Source: a bacterium (GTDB lineage: Bacteria > Pseudomonadota > Alphaproteobacteria > Rs-D84 > CACZYB01). From it: DNA of 48,951 bases. The notes under the pieces were generated by a model. It worked only from the letters and a program-made list of their open reading frames with translations, was not told the origin of the DNA and did not search any database. Below are positions 1 to 7,775 of the stretch, piece after piece; position 1 is the stretch's first letter; every line of letters begins with the position of its first letter. The DNA lies in NCBI GenBank assembly GCA_014803545.1, contig JAAVBN010000036.1, forward strand, positions 1 through 48,951, in the 5' to 3' direction. Made by a program: the position numbers and the translations under genes.

Positions 1-250
1 ATATATAAAGTTCTCTAATTTGAGGTGGACAATGAATAGTTTTAGAAATAACATAAATAACTTTAAATTTATGTCCTATTCTTGAGAAACATTCTCTAAG
101 AGTAAGTATTCCAACAGACATAGCAAGTAAACTATCTTTTTGAGTTAGATAATTAAAAGCACATTTTAAAAAATTCCAAATATCTTTAACATATCTAGAT
201 AAAAATTCTAGTAAATCATTTTGTAAGAAATATAAAAAATCACAATACAT
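1..250 (-). CDS. Partial hypothetical protein, C-terminus outside the window
   Basis: An uninterrupted minus-strand reading frame starts at the ATG at 250 and runs off the left edge, giving at least 83 residues (begins MYCDFLYFLQNDLLEFLSRY). A GGAG ribosome-binding site lies 9 bases before the ATG. The visible part is rich in aromatic and hydrophobic residues with no motif I recognise. It lies downstream of, and in the same direction as, the HUH-like gene at 415-888. Without the rest of the protein no function can be given. It could also be a chance open frame in AT-rich DNA, but the good Shine-Dalgarno sequence argues for a real gene. Confidence 0.45.
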   Translation of the reverse strand, partial: MYCDFLYFLQNDLLEFLSRYVKDIWNFLKCAFNYLTQKDSLLAMSVGILTLRECFSRIGHKFKVIYVISKTIHCPPQIRELYI

Positions 251-322
251 TTTACTTTACTCCACTATATACAAAAATTATATAGTAAGCTAATTTATAT
301 TCAAGAATATTTTCACATAAAC

Positions 323-354
323 AAGCCTGAATTAAGTGAAACTAGTTCTGGCTT
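323..354. other. Inverted repeat / hairpin
   Basis: Nine-base arms (323-331, AAGCCTGAA; 346-354, TTCTGGCTT) pair with one mismatch around a 14-base loop. No T run follows on either strand, so this is not a standard terminator. It lies just downstream of the small HUH-nuclease-like gene; a nicking or replication hairpin for that protein is possible but speculative. The rest of 251-414 shows nothing recognisable. Confidence 0.35.
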
Positions 355-414
355 ATGTTTTACCGCAAAATGTAATTCCGTGAATATGGGGTAGATGGGA
401 TTGAGTTTTCGCAC

Positions 415-888
415 CTATTTTTTTACATCTATATTAAACAAATCGTGTGAAAGTATCATCCTATCGCTATCAAAATGTTTATAATTTGTGATTTTTATTT
501 CTTTGATTGTATAATATTCAACCTTAGCTATATCGTTTTTAATCTCATCAATTTGCAAACAATATTTGGGTAATCTTTGTTTTGAAATAATATTCTGAAT
601 AGCTGTTTCTAACTCTAAATATGTAAAATTACCACCGTTAAAAAGTAAGTGAAAATGCCAGTCCTCTGAAACACCTTTCTCTGCAAAAGCTATAAAAGGG
701 ATGTGCTTTTTATTCCAGTGTCTGTGAAGTAAAAGTCTTTCAAAATCCTTCATAATATTTTTTAAATGAGTTATAGAATGTTCAAGATTTTCACTTTTTA
801 AATTATCAGGAAGTTGTATTGTCATAAGATATTTCGGACTATAAGTATTATCAATCCATTTTTTAAGTTCAGATTTTAAGTTAGTCAT
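415..888 (-). CDS. Small HUH-endonuclease-like (Rep/rolling-circle type) protein
   Basis: 157 residues. Three motifs appear in the order expected for a rolling-circle Rep nuclease domain: a hydrophobic strand ending in YLMTIQLP (residues 20-27, motif I-like), a His-hydrophobic-His motif in DWHFHLLFNGG (H78 and H80, metal-binding HUH motif), and VEYYTIKE (Y126 and K129, matching the YxxK catalytic motif III). HUH enzymes nick single-stranded DNA and stay covalently joined through the Tyr; such proteins drive replication or transposition of plasmids, phages and small transposons. No helicase domain is present, so this would be a nuclease-only or domesticated version. An AAGAG ribosome-binding site lies about 8 bases before the ATG. 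It sits in the accessory block with DNA methyltransferases and hipBA, consistent with a mobile-element origin. The assignment is by motif only, not by overall similarity. Confidence 0.5.
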   Translation of the reverse strand: MTNLKSELKKWIDNTYSPKYLMTIQLPDNLKSENLEHSITHLKNIMKDFERLLLHRHWNKKHIPFIAFAEKGVSEDWHFHLLFNGGNFTYLELETAIQNIISKQRLPKYCLQIDEIKNDIAKVEYYTIKEIKITNYKHFDSDRMILSHDLFNIDVKK

Positions 889-1100
889 TTTTTATGCTCT
901 TATTAAAATTATTATTCAAAAATTAGGGTATAAAAATAACAAAGGAAAATTACAAATCTCCCGCTATTTTTTCAACCGAATTTATGTAGCAAAAAGCGAT
1001 TAACAGACCTTTTATAAACATAAATCCTATATCTTGGTGTATACACATTTTTATAGAACCCAAGTTAGAATTTAGAAGTCATAGTTTAAATTTTTTACGC

Positions 1101-1134
1101 AAAAAAAATCACCCCATAACTTAATATGAGGTGA
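1101..1134 (-). terminator. Intrinsic terminator of the methyltransferase operon
   Basis: Nine-base arms 1109-1117 and 1126-1134 pair fully on the minus-strand RNA if one G-U pair is allowed, followed by eight U (the A run at 1101-1108). It begins six bases past the stop codon at 1140. The remaining 889-1100 stretch contains no other feature I can support beyond the ribosome-binding site of the 415-888 gene. Confidence 0.75.
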
Positions 1135-1139
1135 GTTTT

Positions 1140-2261
1140 TTAGTTGAAAGCCGGTAAAATCTTTTTTAATTCTTGCATAAGTCTTTTTACAACCAAAGGA
1201 CAAAAACTTTCACCAATCAACTGTCGTAAAAGTTTGTAATCACCTCTAGCCCAGTCAGGTATATCATTATAATAACTGTCTGGGAGTCCGGTAATTGCAA
1301 ACAATTCTGCAATGGAAAAAGGTCTTGGGTCAGAATAAGTACCATCAGGTTTTTTATAACCAGGATGAACAGACCAATCACCACTTATACTATCACTAGA
1401 CATAACAATAGTTGGACATGGTTCATCCCATTTTGCCCTACCAAAAGCACTTTTATGTTTAGCTTTTGATTCAGTCCCGTTGATATTTTTTATTCTCCAT
1501 TTGCCAATATTTGATAAAGCTGATTGACCAGTTGGAGTGTGTCTTAAACACTCCGCTTGGTTTGGATTAACATATTCTGCGTAGTGAAACGGATTGTTTT
1601 TATCACGTTCACCAGGTTCAAGTGATTTAAATTTTCCATTACCTATAACATCCTTTAATGTCAAAACTTTATCATCCTTCTTTGGAAAATTCCATTTACC
1701 AAATTCCTTTTTACATGCAAGGATTATTCCTCTTTTTCGTTTTTGAGCCGTGCCATAATCACATGCTTTTATTGTATTAATGTTTACTTCATAACCAAGA
1801 TTTATTAAAAAATCTGTGATATATTGTTTGATAGTTTTACCTCCCAATTTATCTGTGATAACAGGAGGTTGTTTATCAGATATAAAGTAAGGAACATTTT
1901 CAATCAATAAAAAGTCAGGATTTGTAGCTTTGGTAATATCCAAAACATCCATAAATAAAAAGACTTCCGGATCGGAAAGATGTTGACCACCAGCAAGTGA
2001 AAAAGGTTGACAAATTGGACTTGCCAATATACCTGAACAACCAGTTTCAATATAGGATTGGATTATTTCATCTTTCTTTTCCCTTATATCACCAATAATC
2101 ATTTTATCATCTTTATATAAATCTTGATGATATGTAGCTCGAACTATATCTAATTCATTTGAAACAGCACATTCAAAACCAATATCTTTTAAAAGATAGG
2201 TACCTGTCCCTCCACAAGCGAAGAGAGACAGGTATCTTACTACATTTATATTTTTAGTCAT
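1140..2261 (-). CDS. DNA (cytosine-5-)-methyltransferase
   Basis: 373 residues from the ATG at 2261. It transfers methyl from S-adenosylmethionine to C5 of cytosine in DNA. Visible motifs are motif I (LSLFACGGTG, residues 11-20), the catalytic Cys loop SPICQPFS (C84, motif IV), ENV (residues 121-123, motif VI), QKRKR (173-177, motif VIII), and a C-terminal motif IX/X region with WDEPCPTIV and a final GESFCP. All catalytic residues are present, so it should be active. Motif IV reads PIC rather than the usual PPC. An in-frame ATG at 2348 lies inside the upstream gene, and 2261 is preferred because motif I normally starts within about 15 residues of the N-terminus. The first 8 bases overlap the upstream MT-A70-like gene, so the two are translationally coupled. 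No restriction endonuclease is visible, so it may be an orphan or element-borne methylase. Confidence 0.85.
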   Translation of the reverse strand: MTKNINVVRYLSLFACGGTGTYLLKDIGFECAVSNELDIVRATYHQDLYKDDKMIIGDIREKKDEIIQSYIETGCSGILASPICQPFSLAGGQHLSDPEVFLFMDVLDITKATNPDFLLIENVPYFISDKQPPVITDKLGGKTIKQYITDFLINLGYEVNINTIKACDYGTAQKRKRGIILACKKEFGKWNFPKKDDKVLTLKDVIGNGKFKSLEPGERDKNNPFHYAEYVNPNQAECLRHTPTGQSALSNIGKWRIKNINGTESKAKHKSAFGRAKWDEPCPTIVMSSDSISGDWSVHPGYKKPDGTYSDPRPFSIAELFAITGLPDSYYNDIPDWARGDYKLLRQLIGESFCPLVVKRLMQELKKILPAFN

Positions 2262-3192
2262 TTTGGTCTCCGAATACGGTCCATTTAGAGCTATATTTAC
2301 GAGATGAAAAGACTTCAAGATATTGTGTGTTTGGACACATTTTTTCAATATTTGAATAATAATAGTCCGGTTTAAAGTTTTTATTTTTTTGATATTCTAA
2401 ATGTATAGAATCAAGATGGAATTTATTATTGGTTTGTATTTTATAGTTATTTTTAAAACCTATCAAAAGTAGTTCATGATGATTGATAATATAGGTATTA
2501 GTATTTTTAAAACCTTTATCCCAAACAACACTATTTTGATATACAAAACCTAGTTCTTCTATATATGACAACGCTTCTTTTAAGTTATTTGGTTTGGTCC
2601 AAACAAAACAAATAGCGTCTTTATCAATAGGAAGATGAAGTATTGTATTTTTATTGAAATTTTGAGTTAAATCTATATATACCACACTATATAATTTTGT
2701 TTTAACATCATTTTCAATAACATCATCGGAATCATTAATATTATTATATATATCTTTAATTTCGGTGTTTTTACATACTTCATTTTCTTTATTTTTTTTG
2801 GACAATTTAAGCGCTAAGGAACGAGTAGCTAAGACATTGTTTTCTTTTGCATATTCGATAGCGAGATTGACAGACTCTTTGGTAAGTTTTTGAATCTCCC
2901 AAGCTTGTTTGTGTTTTAAGTTTAAAAGTCTTTCAACACATTGTTTGGACAGTACTTCGGAACCTATGTCGGTTCTTGCACCTTGAGCACTTTGAGTCTC
3001 GAAAAGAATAGGTTGAATTTTTTCAAATTCAAGTTGTAAGAGTAAAATAGACTTTTCGATTAATTCATTTGTAAATTTTACATAAGAATTTCGAGAATCA
3101 TTTGACTCTTGTATTTTAATTTTGTTATCTAAAGCATCTCTTTCAATACGGATAGCTTCGATATTTTGATTAAAATAATTTTTTATAATCAT
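2254..3192 (-). CDS. MT-A70-like adenine methyltransferase with degenerate catalytic motif
   Basis: 312 residues from the ATG at 3192, which has an AGGA site 9 bases upstream; an in-frame ATG at 3291 lacks one. The C-terminal half matches the MT-A70 (N6-adenine methyltransferase) fold: ICFVWTKPN (194-202), SVVWDKG (221-227), NHHELLLIGF (237-246), KPDYYYSNIEKMCP (274-287) and YLEVFSSR (291-298). The catalytic DPPW signature should follow the strand SVVYI at 169-173, but the sequence there is DLTQ (174-177), and the Y..M segment that normally follows is also gone, so the protein is probably not catalytic. The N-terminal half is helical and carries QGARTDIGSE (70-79), like helical regions fused to phage or plasmid MT-A70 enzymes. 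It may be a DNA-recognition partner or regulator for the overlapping m5C methylase. A decayed enzyme is the alternative. Confidence 0.7.
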   Translation of the reverse strand: MIIKNYFNQNIEAIRIERDALDNKIKIQESNDSRNSYVKFTNELIEKSILLLQLEFEKIQPILFETQSAQGARTDIGSEVLSKQCVERLLNLKHKQAWEIQKLTKESVNLAIEYAKENNVLATRSLALKLSKKNKENEVCKNTEIKDIYNNINDSDDVIENDVKTKLYSVVYIDLTQNFNKNTILHLPIDKDAICFVWTKPNNLKEALSYIEELGFVYQNSVVWDKGFKNTNTYIINHHELLLIGFKNNYKIQTNNKFHLDSIHLEYQKNKNFKPDYYYSNIEKMCPNTQYLEVFSSRKYSSKWTVFGDQND

Positions 3193-3471
3193 TTTAAAAT
3201 TTCCTTTCTTATAAAAATTATTGAAAAAATTAGATTTGGAGAGCATATTTACGATATAAAACAACATTTTAAAGTTGGGTGTAAAATACACCCCCTATAT
3301 ATAAAGAATGGAAAATTTTAAAAAAAATATACGGCTCCGAATTAGTTGTTTTACGAATAAAACATTAACCCTTTGATTTTACAAAGAAATAACATAAAAA
3401 AATTTTTAATATAAATAAAAAATAACTTTGTTCCAGTTGGAATGAAGTTGCAGATGTAAAATTTATATTTT

Positions 3472-3546
3472 TTGCTTTACTTAATGGATAATATATTGTA
3501 TATTATCCATAAATAACCAATTTAATAGATAATATATTAACTATTA
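3472..3546 (+). promoter_or_regulatory. hipBA promoter with two palindromic operators
   Basis: Operator 1 (3486-3508) is a perfect inverted repeat with 10-base arms GGATAATATA and TATATTATCC around TTG. Operator 2 (3523-3546) has arms TAATAG and CTATTA around the palindrome TAATATATTA and touches the hipB start codon. A possible promoter is TTGCTT (3472-3477) with TATTGT (3494-3499), so operator 1 covers the -10 box. Autorepression by the HipB dimer and HipBA complex at such palindromes is established for the family. E. coli HipB also reads TATCC/GGATA half-sites, but with different order and spacing. Nothing else is visible in 3193-3471. Confidence 0.6.
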
Positions 3547-3845
3547 TGACATATTTATTAAAAACAAATAAGGACCTGCAAAAGGAAATTGCATTTCGGT
3601 TTAAACAAAAAAGGTTGGATAAAAACCTTACACAAGAGGGCTTATCTGAACGTTCGGGTATTTCACTTGGAACATTAAAGCGTTTTGAAAATACTGGTGA
3701 AATATCTTTGCAATCATTATTAAAAATTGCATTAGTTTTAAATGTATTGGATGAGTTTGACAACTTACTTAAACCTAATGACAAACCTATATCCTTAATC
3801 AACCCTGTAAAGATAAAACAAAGGAAAAGAGGACAATTAAAATGA
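3546..3845 (+). CDS. hipB: HipB-like XRE-family antitoxin / repressor
   Basis: 99 residues. A helix-turn-helix of the XRE/Cro type spans about residues 12-62 (FRFKQKRLDKNLTQEGLSER then SGISLGTLKRFE). The tail after residue 75 is basic (IKQRKRGQLK) and probably contacts HipA. It should neutralise the HipA kinase and repress its own operon. No Shine-Dalgarno sequence precedes the ATG, because the region is occupied by operator palindromes; translation may be leaderless or weak. It overlaps hipA by four bases (ATGA), the normal coupled antitoxin-toxin order. Confidence 0.85.
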   Translation: MTYLLKTNKDLQKEIAFRFKQKRLDKNLTQEGLSERSGISLGTLKRFENTGEISLQSLLKIALVLNVLDEFDNLLKPNDKPISLINPVKIKQRKRGQLK

Positions 3846-5005
3846 AATTAAATGTATACCTTAATACTTACGGTTCAAGAAAATTTGTTGGTATCCTGGA
3901 AGATACAGGAACAAAAATTTACTTTCAATATGCACCCGAATTTATAAAGGACGGTATTGAAATTTCACCTTTTAAATTACCTTTGCAATCAGATGTGTTT
4001 GAAGGGGATAATAGTATTTTTAGTGGTTTATTTGGTGTTTTTAATGACAGTCTTCCAGATGGTTGGGGATGTCTGCTGCTTGATAGGAAATTACAAAAGC
4101 AAGGATTGTCATTTAATTCAATAAGACCACTTCATAGACTTTCAATAATAGGTAATAATCCTATGGGAGCATTGGAATACGAACCCTCCGAAGACACAGA
4201 TAATATACCTACTGTAAATTTGGACTATCTTGCACAAGATGCAAAACAAATATTACTTGATAAATCAAATAATGGTCTTGATGAGCTTTTAAAACTAAAT
4301 GGTTCATCTGGTGGAGCAAGGCCAAAAATTGTTGCCATTGTATCAGATGATAAAAAAATAATACAACCACCAACAAATAATTTAGCAGGAGATTTTTCAC
4401 ATTGGCTTATAAAATTTTCAAATACACAGGATGATAAAAACCTTGGTGTTCAAGAATATGTTTATTCACTTATTGCAAAGGATGCAGGAATTGAAATGCC
4501 TGAAACATACCTTTTCCCATCACAAATTTCCAGTGGATATTTTGGTGTAAAAAGGTTTGATAGGCTTGGAAATCAAAAGGTTCATACTCATACAGCTTGT
4601 GGTTTACTTAATGCTGATTTTAGGGTTTCAAGTATGGATTACACAAACCTTTTAAAACTTACCCTTGTTTTAACAAAGGATATAAAGGAAGTTGAAAAAA
4701 TGGTTCGCCTTATGATATTTAATGTTAAAGCAGGCAATAGGGATGACCATACAAAGAATTTTTCATATTTAATCGATGAAAATAATAATTGGAAACTTGC
4801 TCCCGCATACGATTTAACCCCTTCATTTGGTATAAATGGAGAGCAAACAACAATGGTAAATGGTAAAGGTAAAGATATAACTAATGAGGATTTTGTTAAG
4901 GTTGCCTCCGAGTTTGATATAGATAAACAAAAGGTTTATGAAATGATTGAGGCTGTTGATAGTTCACTCAGCAACTATGATAAATTGATGAAACAGTATA
5001 AATAA
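3842..5005 (+). CDS. hipA: HipA-family serine/threonine kinase toxin
   Basis: 387 residues, close to the family length. HipA kinases phosphorylate aminoacyl-tRNA synthetases (GltX in E. coli) and cause growth arrest and persistence. Visible elements are an N-terminal couple-hipA domain (residues 1-110), the P-loop-like SSGGARPK (155-162) that includes the usual autophosphorylated Ser, the Lys of HWLIKF (K191), the catalytic loop NRDDHTKNFS (D301) and the Mg-binding Asp in APAYDL (D324). All catalytic residues are present, so the toxin should be functional. It is coupled to hipB by a four-base overlap. No clear terminator is seen in 5006-5231. The gene lies within the accessory block bounded by the tRNA-Gly fragment. 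Confidence 0.88.
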   Translation: MKLNVYLNTYGSRKFVGILEDTGTKIYFQYAPEFIKDGIEISPFKLPLQSDVFEGDNSIFSGLFGVFNDSLPDGWGCLLLDRKLQKQGLSFNSIRPLHRLSIIGNNPMGALEYEPSEDTDNIPTVNLDYLAQDAKQILLDKSNNGLDELLKLNGSSGGARPKIVAIVSDDKKIIQPPTNNLAGDFSHWLIKFSNTQDDKNLGVQEYVYSLIAKDAGIEMPETYLFPSQISSGYFGVKRFDRLGNQKVHTHTACGLLNADFRVSSMDYTNLLKLTLVLTKDIKEVEKMVRLMIFNVKAGNRDDHTKNFSYLIDENNNWKLAPAYDLTPSFGINGEQTTMVNGKGKDITNEDFVKVASEFDIDKQKVYEMIEAVDSSLSNYDKLMKQYK

Positions 5006-5231
5006 CGTCCCTATTGGAATTTTTGATTTTTAAAGGCTCTTTCACGCGTAAAAGGGCTTCCTAAAAATTGGATTTATTTTAATTATAAAAAAATATATAC
5101 ATTTGAAATTAAACACGATAATATAAAAAGTGTATCGCAAGTGTAATGCATTTGTTAACAAAGAATAAAGAAGGAATTGGTAAAAATAGCAGGAAACCTC
5201 TATTTTTTCAATAAAACAAAGAAAATTGGAA

Positions 5232-5252
5232 CGATTCCCTTCACCCGCTCCA
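5232..5252 (+). other. tRNA-Gly 3'-end fragment: probable attachment-site scar
   Basis: These 21 bases read as the end of a bacterial tRNA-Gly(UCC): TTCGATT-type T-loop remainder (CGATT), the T-stem strand CCCTT, the acceptor strand CACCCGC, discriminator T and encoded CCA. Upstream sequence shows no D or anticodon arm, so the rest of the tRNA is missing. Integrases commonly insert at tRNA 3' ends and leave such a copy at the far end of the element. In E. coli a tRNA-Gly(UCC) gene lies just upstream of tufB, so finding the remnant next to tuf fits an ancestral tRNA-Gly-tuf order. The preceding 5006-5231 has short AT-rich repeats but nothing else I can name. Confidence 0.65.
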
Positions 5253-5268
5253 AAAAATCTACAAAAAA

Positions 5269-6039
5269 ATGAAAAAAACTATTTTAATTTATAATGACTT
5301 TGGTGTTTTTGATATAAGACCTCTTAAAAAAGAACTTCAATCATATTTTTCAAAAACAAATGTATCAATAGATACAATAAATTCATCAGAAATAATAAAC
5401 AATTCTAAATTAAATAATGAAACCCTTGCTCTTTTTGTTCCAGGCGGAATGGCAAATGAATACTTTAAAAAACTTGGAACAAAGGGAAATATTAACATTT
5501 CCAATTATGTAAAAAATGGTGGAATTTATTTCGGCATATGTGGTGGTGCTTACTATGCCTGTCAAAAAGTAGAATTTGAAACAGATATTCCCGAACTAAA
5601 AATAAATACAGAATATAAATTAGATTTAATAAACACTCTTGCAAAAGGAACTTTATATAAAGAATTTAATATACATCCCTACTCTGCATCACCAAAATCA
5701 ACAATAATTATTGATATAGAAGACAAGGCAACAAAAACCTCTCAATCAGCAGTCTATCACGGTGGACCATTTTTTGATTTATCAAGAAAAGATTATAAAG
5801 TCATTGCAAACTATAAACTAAATTCTGGCAAAAAACTTCCTGCAATAATACAAAAACAATATGGTAAAGGACAAGTAATACTTTCAGGTGTTCATTTTGA
5901 ATATAATTTAGAAAACTTAGAAACAATAAAAGCAAACATAAACAAAACTTCCCTATCTTTACAATTACAAAAGGAAATAAAAGCAAAAGAAAACAAAAGA
6001 CAAACTCTTTTTTATAAATTAATGCAAAAAATAAGATAA
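5269..6039 (+). CDS. BPL_N-type glutamine-amidotransferase-like protein
   Basis: 256 residues. The fold signature is that of the class I amidotransferase-like domain found at the N-terminus of eukaryotic biotin-protein ligases (BPL_N): ILIYND at the start, LFVPGGMANEY (55-65), the nucleophile elbow IYFGICGGAYYAC (C91), a YHGGPFF loop (163-169) and GVHFEY (H209) as the likely catalytic His. No biotin-ligase catalytic domain is attached, and the substrate is unknown. The C-terminus is a Lys-rich helix. No Shine-Dalgarno sequence precedes the ATG, which lies only 16 bases past the tRNA-Gly fragment. It may once have been co-transcribed with that tRNA, and integration would have replaced its promoter. 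Confidence 0.65.
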   Translation: MKKTILIYNDFGVFDIRPLKKELQSYFSKTNVSIDTINSSEIINNSKLNNETLALFVPGGMANEYFKKLGTKGNINISNYVKNGGIYFGICGGAYYACQKVEFETDIPELKINTEYKLDLINTLAKGTLYKEFNIHPYSASPKSTIIIDIEDKATKTSQSAVYHGGPFFDLSRKDYKVIANYKLNSGKKLPAIIQKQYGKGQVILSGVHFEYNLENLETIKANINKTSLSLQLQKEIKAKENKRQTLFYKLMQKIR

Positions 6040-6066
6040 CTATCCATAATTTAATATAAAAATAAC

Positions 6067-6095
6067 TTGCATTTCTAAAAGATTTCCTATAAAAT
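6067..6095 (+). promoter_or_regulatory. tuf promoter
   Basis: TTGCAT (6067-6072) and TAAAAT (6090-6095) are separated by 17 bases, about 90 bases before the tuf start. The predicted start is near 6102. Confidence 0.55.
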
Positions 6096-6114
6096 ATCGC
6101 GTATGTGATTTTAA

Positions 6115-6140
6115 ATCAGGGGATTCCTGATGGATAATCC
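6115..6140 (+). other. tuf leader: two competing hairpins
   Basis: ATCAGG (6115-6120) can pair with CCTGAT (6126-6131). Alternatively GGATT (6121-6125) can pair with AATCC (6136-6140). The two hairpins exclude each other and lie in the untranslated leader ahead of an AAAGGAG ribosome-binding site. A regulatory role is only a guess. Confidence 0.3.
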
Positions 6141-6183
6141 TTTGTAAACTTTTATTAATATAAACTTAAAGGAGCTAATAAAT

Positions 6184-7359
6184 ATGGCAAAAGAAACATA
6201 CGTAAGAAGTAAGCCACATGTCAACATTGGTACTATTGGCCACGTTGATCATGGTAAAACAACAACTACTGCTGCTATTACAAAATTCTTTGGTGAATTT
6301 AAAGCATACGATCAAATCGACGCTGCACCAGAAGAAAAAGCACGTGGTATCACTATTAACACTGCACACGTTGAATACGAAACAGATACAAGACACTATG
6401 CACACGTTGACTGCCCAGGGCACGCCGATTATGTTAAAAATATGATCACTGGTGCTGCTCAAATGGACGGTGCTATACTTGTTGTATCTGCTGCTGATGG
6501 TCCTATGCCTCAAACTCGTGAACACATTCTTCTTGCTCGCCAAGTTGGTGTTCCTTCAATCGTAGTATTCTTAAACAAGTGTGATATGGTTGATGACGCT
6601 GAAATGTTAGAGCTTGTTGAAATGGAAGTTCGTGATTTACTTAACAAATACGGTTTCCCTGGCGATACAACTCCAATAATCAAAGGTTCATCACTTTGTG
6701 CATTAGAGGGTAAAAACCCAGAACTTGGTGAAAATGCAATTCGTGCATTATTAAAAGCTGTTGACGAATTCATCCCAACACCTGCACGTCCACTTGATAA
6801 ACCATTCTTGATGCCAATTGAAGACGTATTCTCAATTTCAGGTCGTGGTACTGTTGTTACAGGTCGTGTAGAAACAGGTATTGTAAAAGTTGGTGACGAA
6901 GTTGAAATCGTTGGTATCCGTCCAACAACAAAAACAACTGTTACTGGTGTTGAAATGTTCAGAAAACTTCTTGATGAAGGTGAAGCTGGTGATAACATCG
7001 GTGTTCTTCTTCGTGGAACAAAGAAAGAAGAAGTTGAACGTGGTCAAGTTCTTGCAAAACCAGGTACAGTTACACCACACAAGAAATTTGAATGTGAATG
7101 CTATATTTTGACTAAAGAAGAAGGTGGAAGACACACAGCATTCTTGTCAAACTATCGTCCACAATTCTATTTCAGAACAACAGACGTGACTGGTTCCGTT
7201 ATCCTTCCTGATGACGTAAAGATGGTTATGCCTGGCGATAACGTAAAAATGACTGTTGAACTTATTACTCCAGTTGCTATGAGCGAAGGTCTCCGTTTTG
7301 CTATCCGTGAAGGTGGTAGAACAGTTGGTGCTGGTGTTGTTTCTAAAATTATAGAGTAA
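6184..7359 (+). CDS. tuf: Elongation factor Tu
   Basis: 391 residues, standard length. It delivers aminoacyl-tRNA to the ribosome as the GTP complex. GTPase motifs are present: GHVDHGKT (19-26), RGITI near 59, DCPGH near 81, NKCD near 136 and the SSLC segment of G5. The two beta-barrel domains that follow are complete, ending [11 protein letters not shown] strong AAAGGAG site precedes the ATG. The gene stands alone, followed by its own terminator, whereas in many proteobacteria tuf is followed directly by tRNA-Trp-secE-nusG. Here that cluster lies 25 kb away in the opposite orientation. Confidence 0.98.
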   Translation: MAKETYVRSKPHVNIGTIGHVDHGKTTTTAAITKFFGEFKAYDQIDAAPEEKARGITINTAHVEYETDTRHYAHVDCPGHADYVKNMITGAAQMDGAILVVSAADGPMPQTREHILLARQVGVPSIVVFLNKCDMVDDAEMLELVEMEVRDLLNKYGFPGDTTPIIKGSSLCALEGKNPELGENAIRALLKAVDEFIPTPARPLDKPFLMPIEDVFSISGRGTVVTGRVETGIVKVGDEVEIVGIRPTTKTTVTGVEMFRKLLDEGEAGDNIGVLLRGTKKEEVERGQVLAKPGTVTPHKKFECECYILTKEEGGRHTAFLSNYRPQFYFRTTDVTGSVILPDDVKMVMPGDNVKMTVELITPVAMSEGLRFAIREGGRTVGAGVVSKIIE

Positions 7360-7388
7360 GTTTCTATCATTTTTAGCTAAAATAAAAA

Positions 7389-7413
7389 GCCGTCCTTCGG
7401 GGCGGTTTTTTTA
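7389..7413 (+). terminator. tuf terminator
   Basis: Arms 7389-7395 and 7400-7406 form a 7-bp stem (two G-U pairs) with a TTCG tetraloop, followed by seven T. Confidence 0.85.
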
Positions 7414-7428
7414 TGTTTTTTTTATTTT

Positions 7429-7466
7429 CTTAAATTTCAAAAACGATAGTCTTTGATCCATCCCCC
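7429..7466. repeat. Direct repeat copy A (38 bases)
   Basis: Matches 8699-8736 with a single mismatch (A/G at the TTGATCC position). Both copies end in a short C run (five C here, six in copy B). The two copies bracket about 1.2 kb that holds the palindrome cluster and the 7940-8614 gene. Between this copy and the palindromes, GTAAGTTTT (7489-7497) and AAAACTTAC (7501-7509) form a further perfect hairpin. Confidence 0.75.
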
Positions 7467-7568
7467 TAGGAGACAACGGTGGGTGACTGTAAGTTTTAAT
7501 AAAACTTACTACTGCTGGATTTATTTTGTTTATTTGTTTTTTATTTTAAATAATGTTTATTTTCTTTT

Positions 7569-7608
7569 TATGAGCCAGCCCGCGGCCCGAATTCTTCGGG
7601 CTGGCTCA
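7569..7608. repeat. GC-rich palindrome 1
   Basis: Perfect 13-base arms 7569-7581 (ATGAGCCAGCCCG) and 7596-7608 form a long stem. Inside it, CCCGAA (7585-7590) and TTCGGG (7594-7599) form an alternative smaller hairpin. This is strongly GC-rich against an AT-rich background. No coding frame is supported here, and no T run follows, so it is not an ordinary terminator. Confidence 0.7.
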
Positions 7609-7649
7609 TGGCGAGCTCACTTATTTTTTTCATCTTTTAATTTCTCCCA

Positions 7650-7720
7650 GTCAGCAAGCGGACGCCCAGGCGCCCAAATTTTTGGGCGTCCGCTAGGAGC
7701 TAAAGCTCCCGTTGGCTGAC
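7650..7720. repeat. GC-rich palindrome 2, three-way-junction fold
   Basis: Outer stem GTCAGC (7650-7655) with GCTGAC (7715-7720). Inside are two arms: GCGGACGCCC (7658-7667) with GGGCGTCCGC (7684-7693), and GGAGC (7696-7700) with GCTCC (7705-7709) on a TAAA loop. The three stems make a three-way junction. A decayed partial copy lies at 9462-9494, so this is a dispersed element rather than a one-off. Its function is unknown. Confidence 0.65.
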
Positions 7721-7775
7721 AAAGGTTTATCCTTGAAAGTTTCTCTTCTTTTTTAATAAAGTAAAGTTTCATATT

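Noticed and set aside
2262-2348. Starting the m5C methylase at 2348
   Set aside because: This adds 29 residues encoded inside the upstream gene and moves motif I away from its usual position.
3503-3802. Minus-strand ORF antisense to hipB
   Set aside because: Shadow of the hipB frame; no ribosome-binding site or motif.
5006-5231. An intact tRNA-Gly gene ending at 5252
   Set aside because: Upstream bases do not form the acceptor 5' strand, D-arm or anticodon arm; only the last 21 bases fit.
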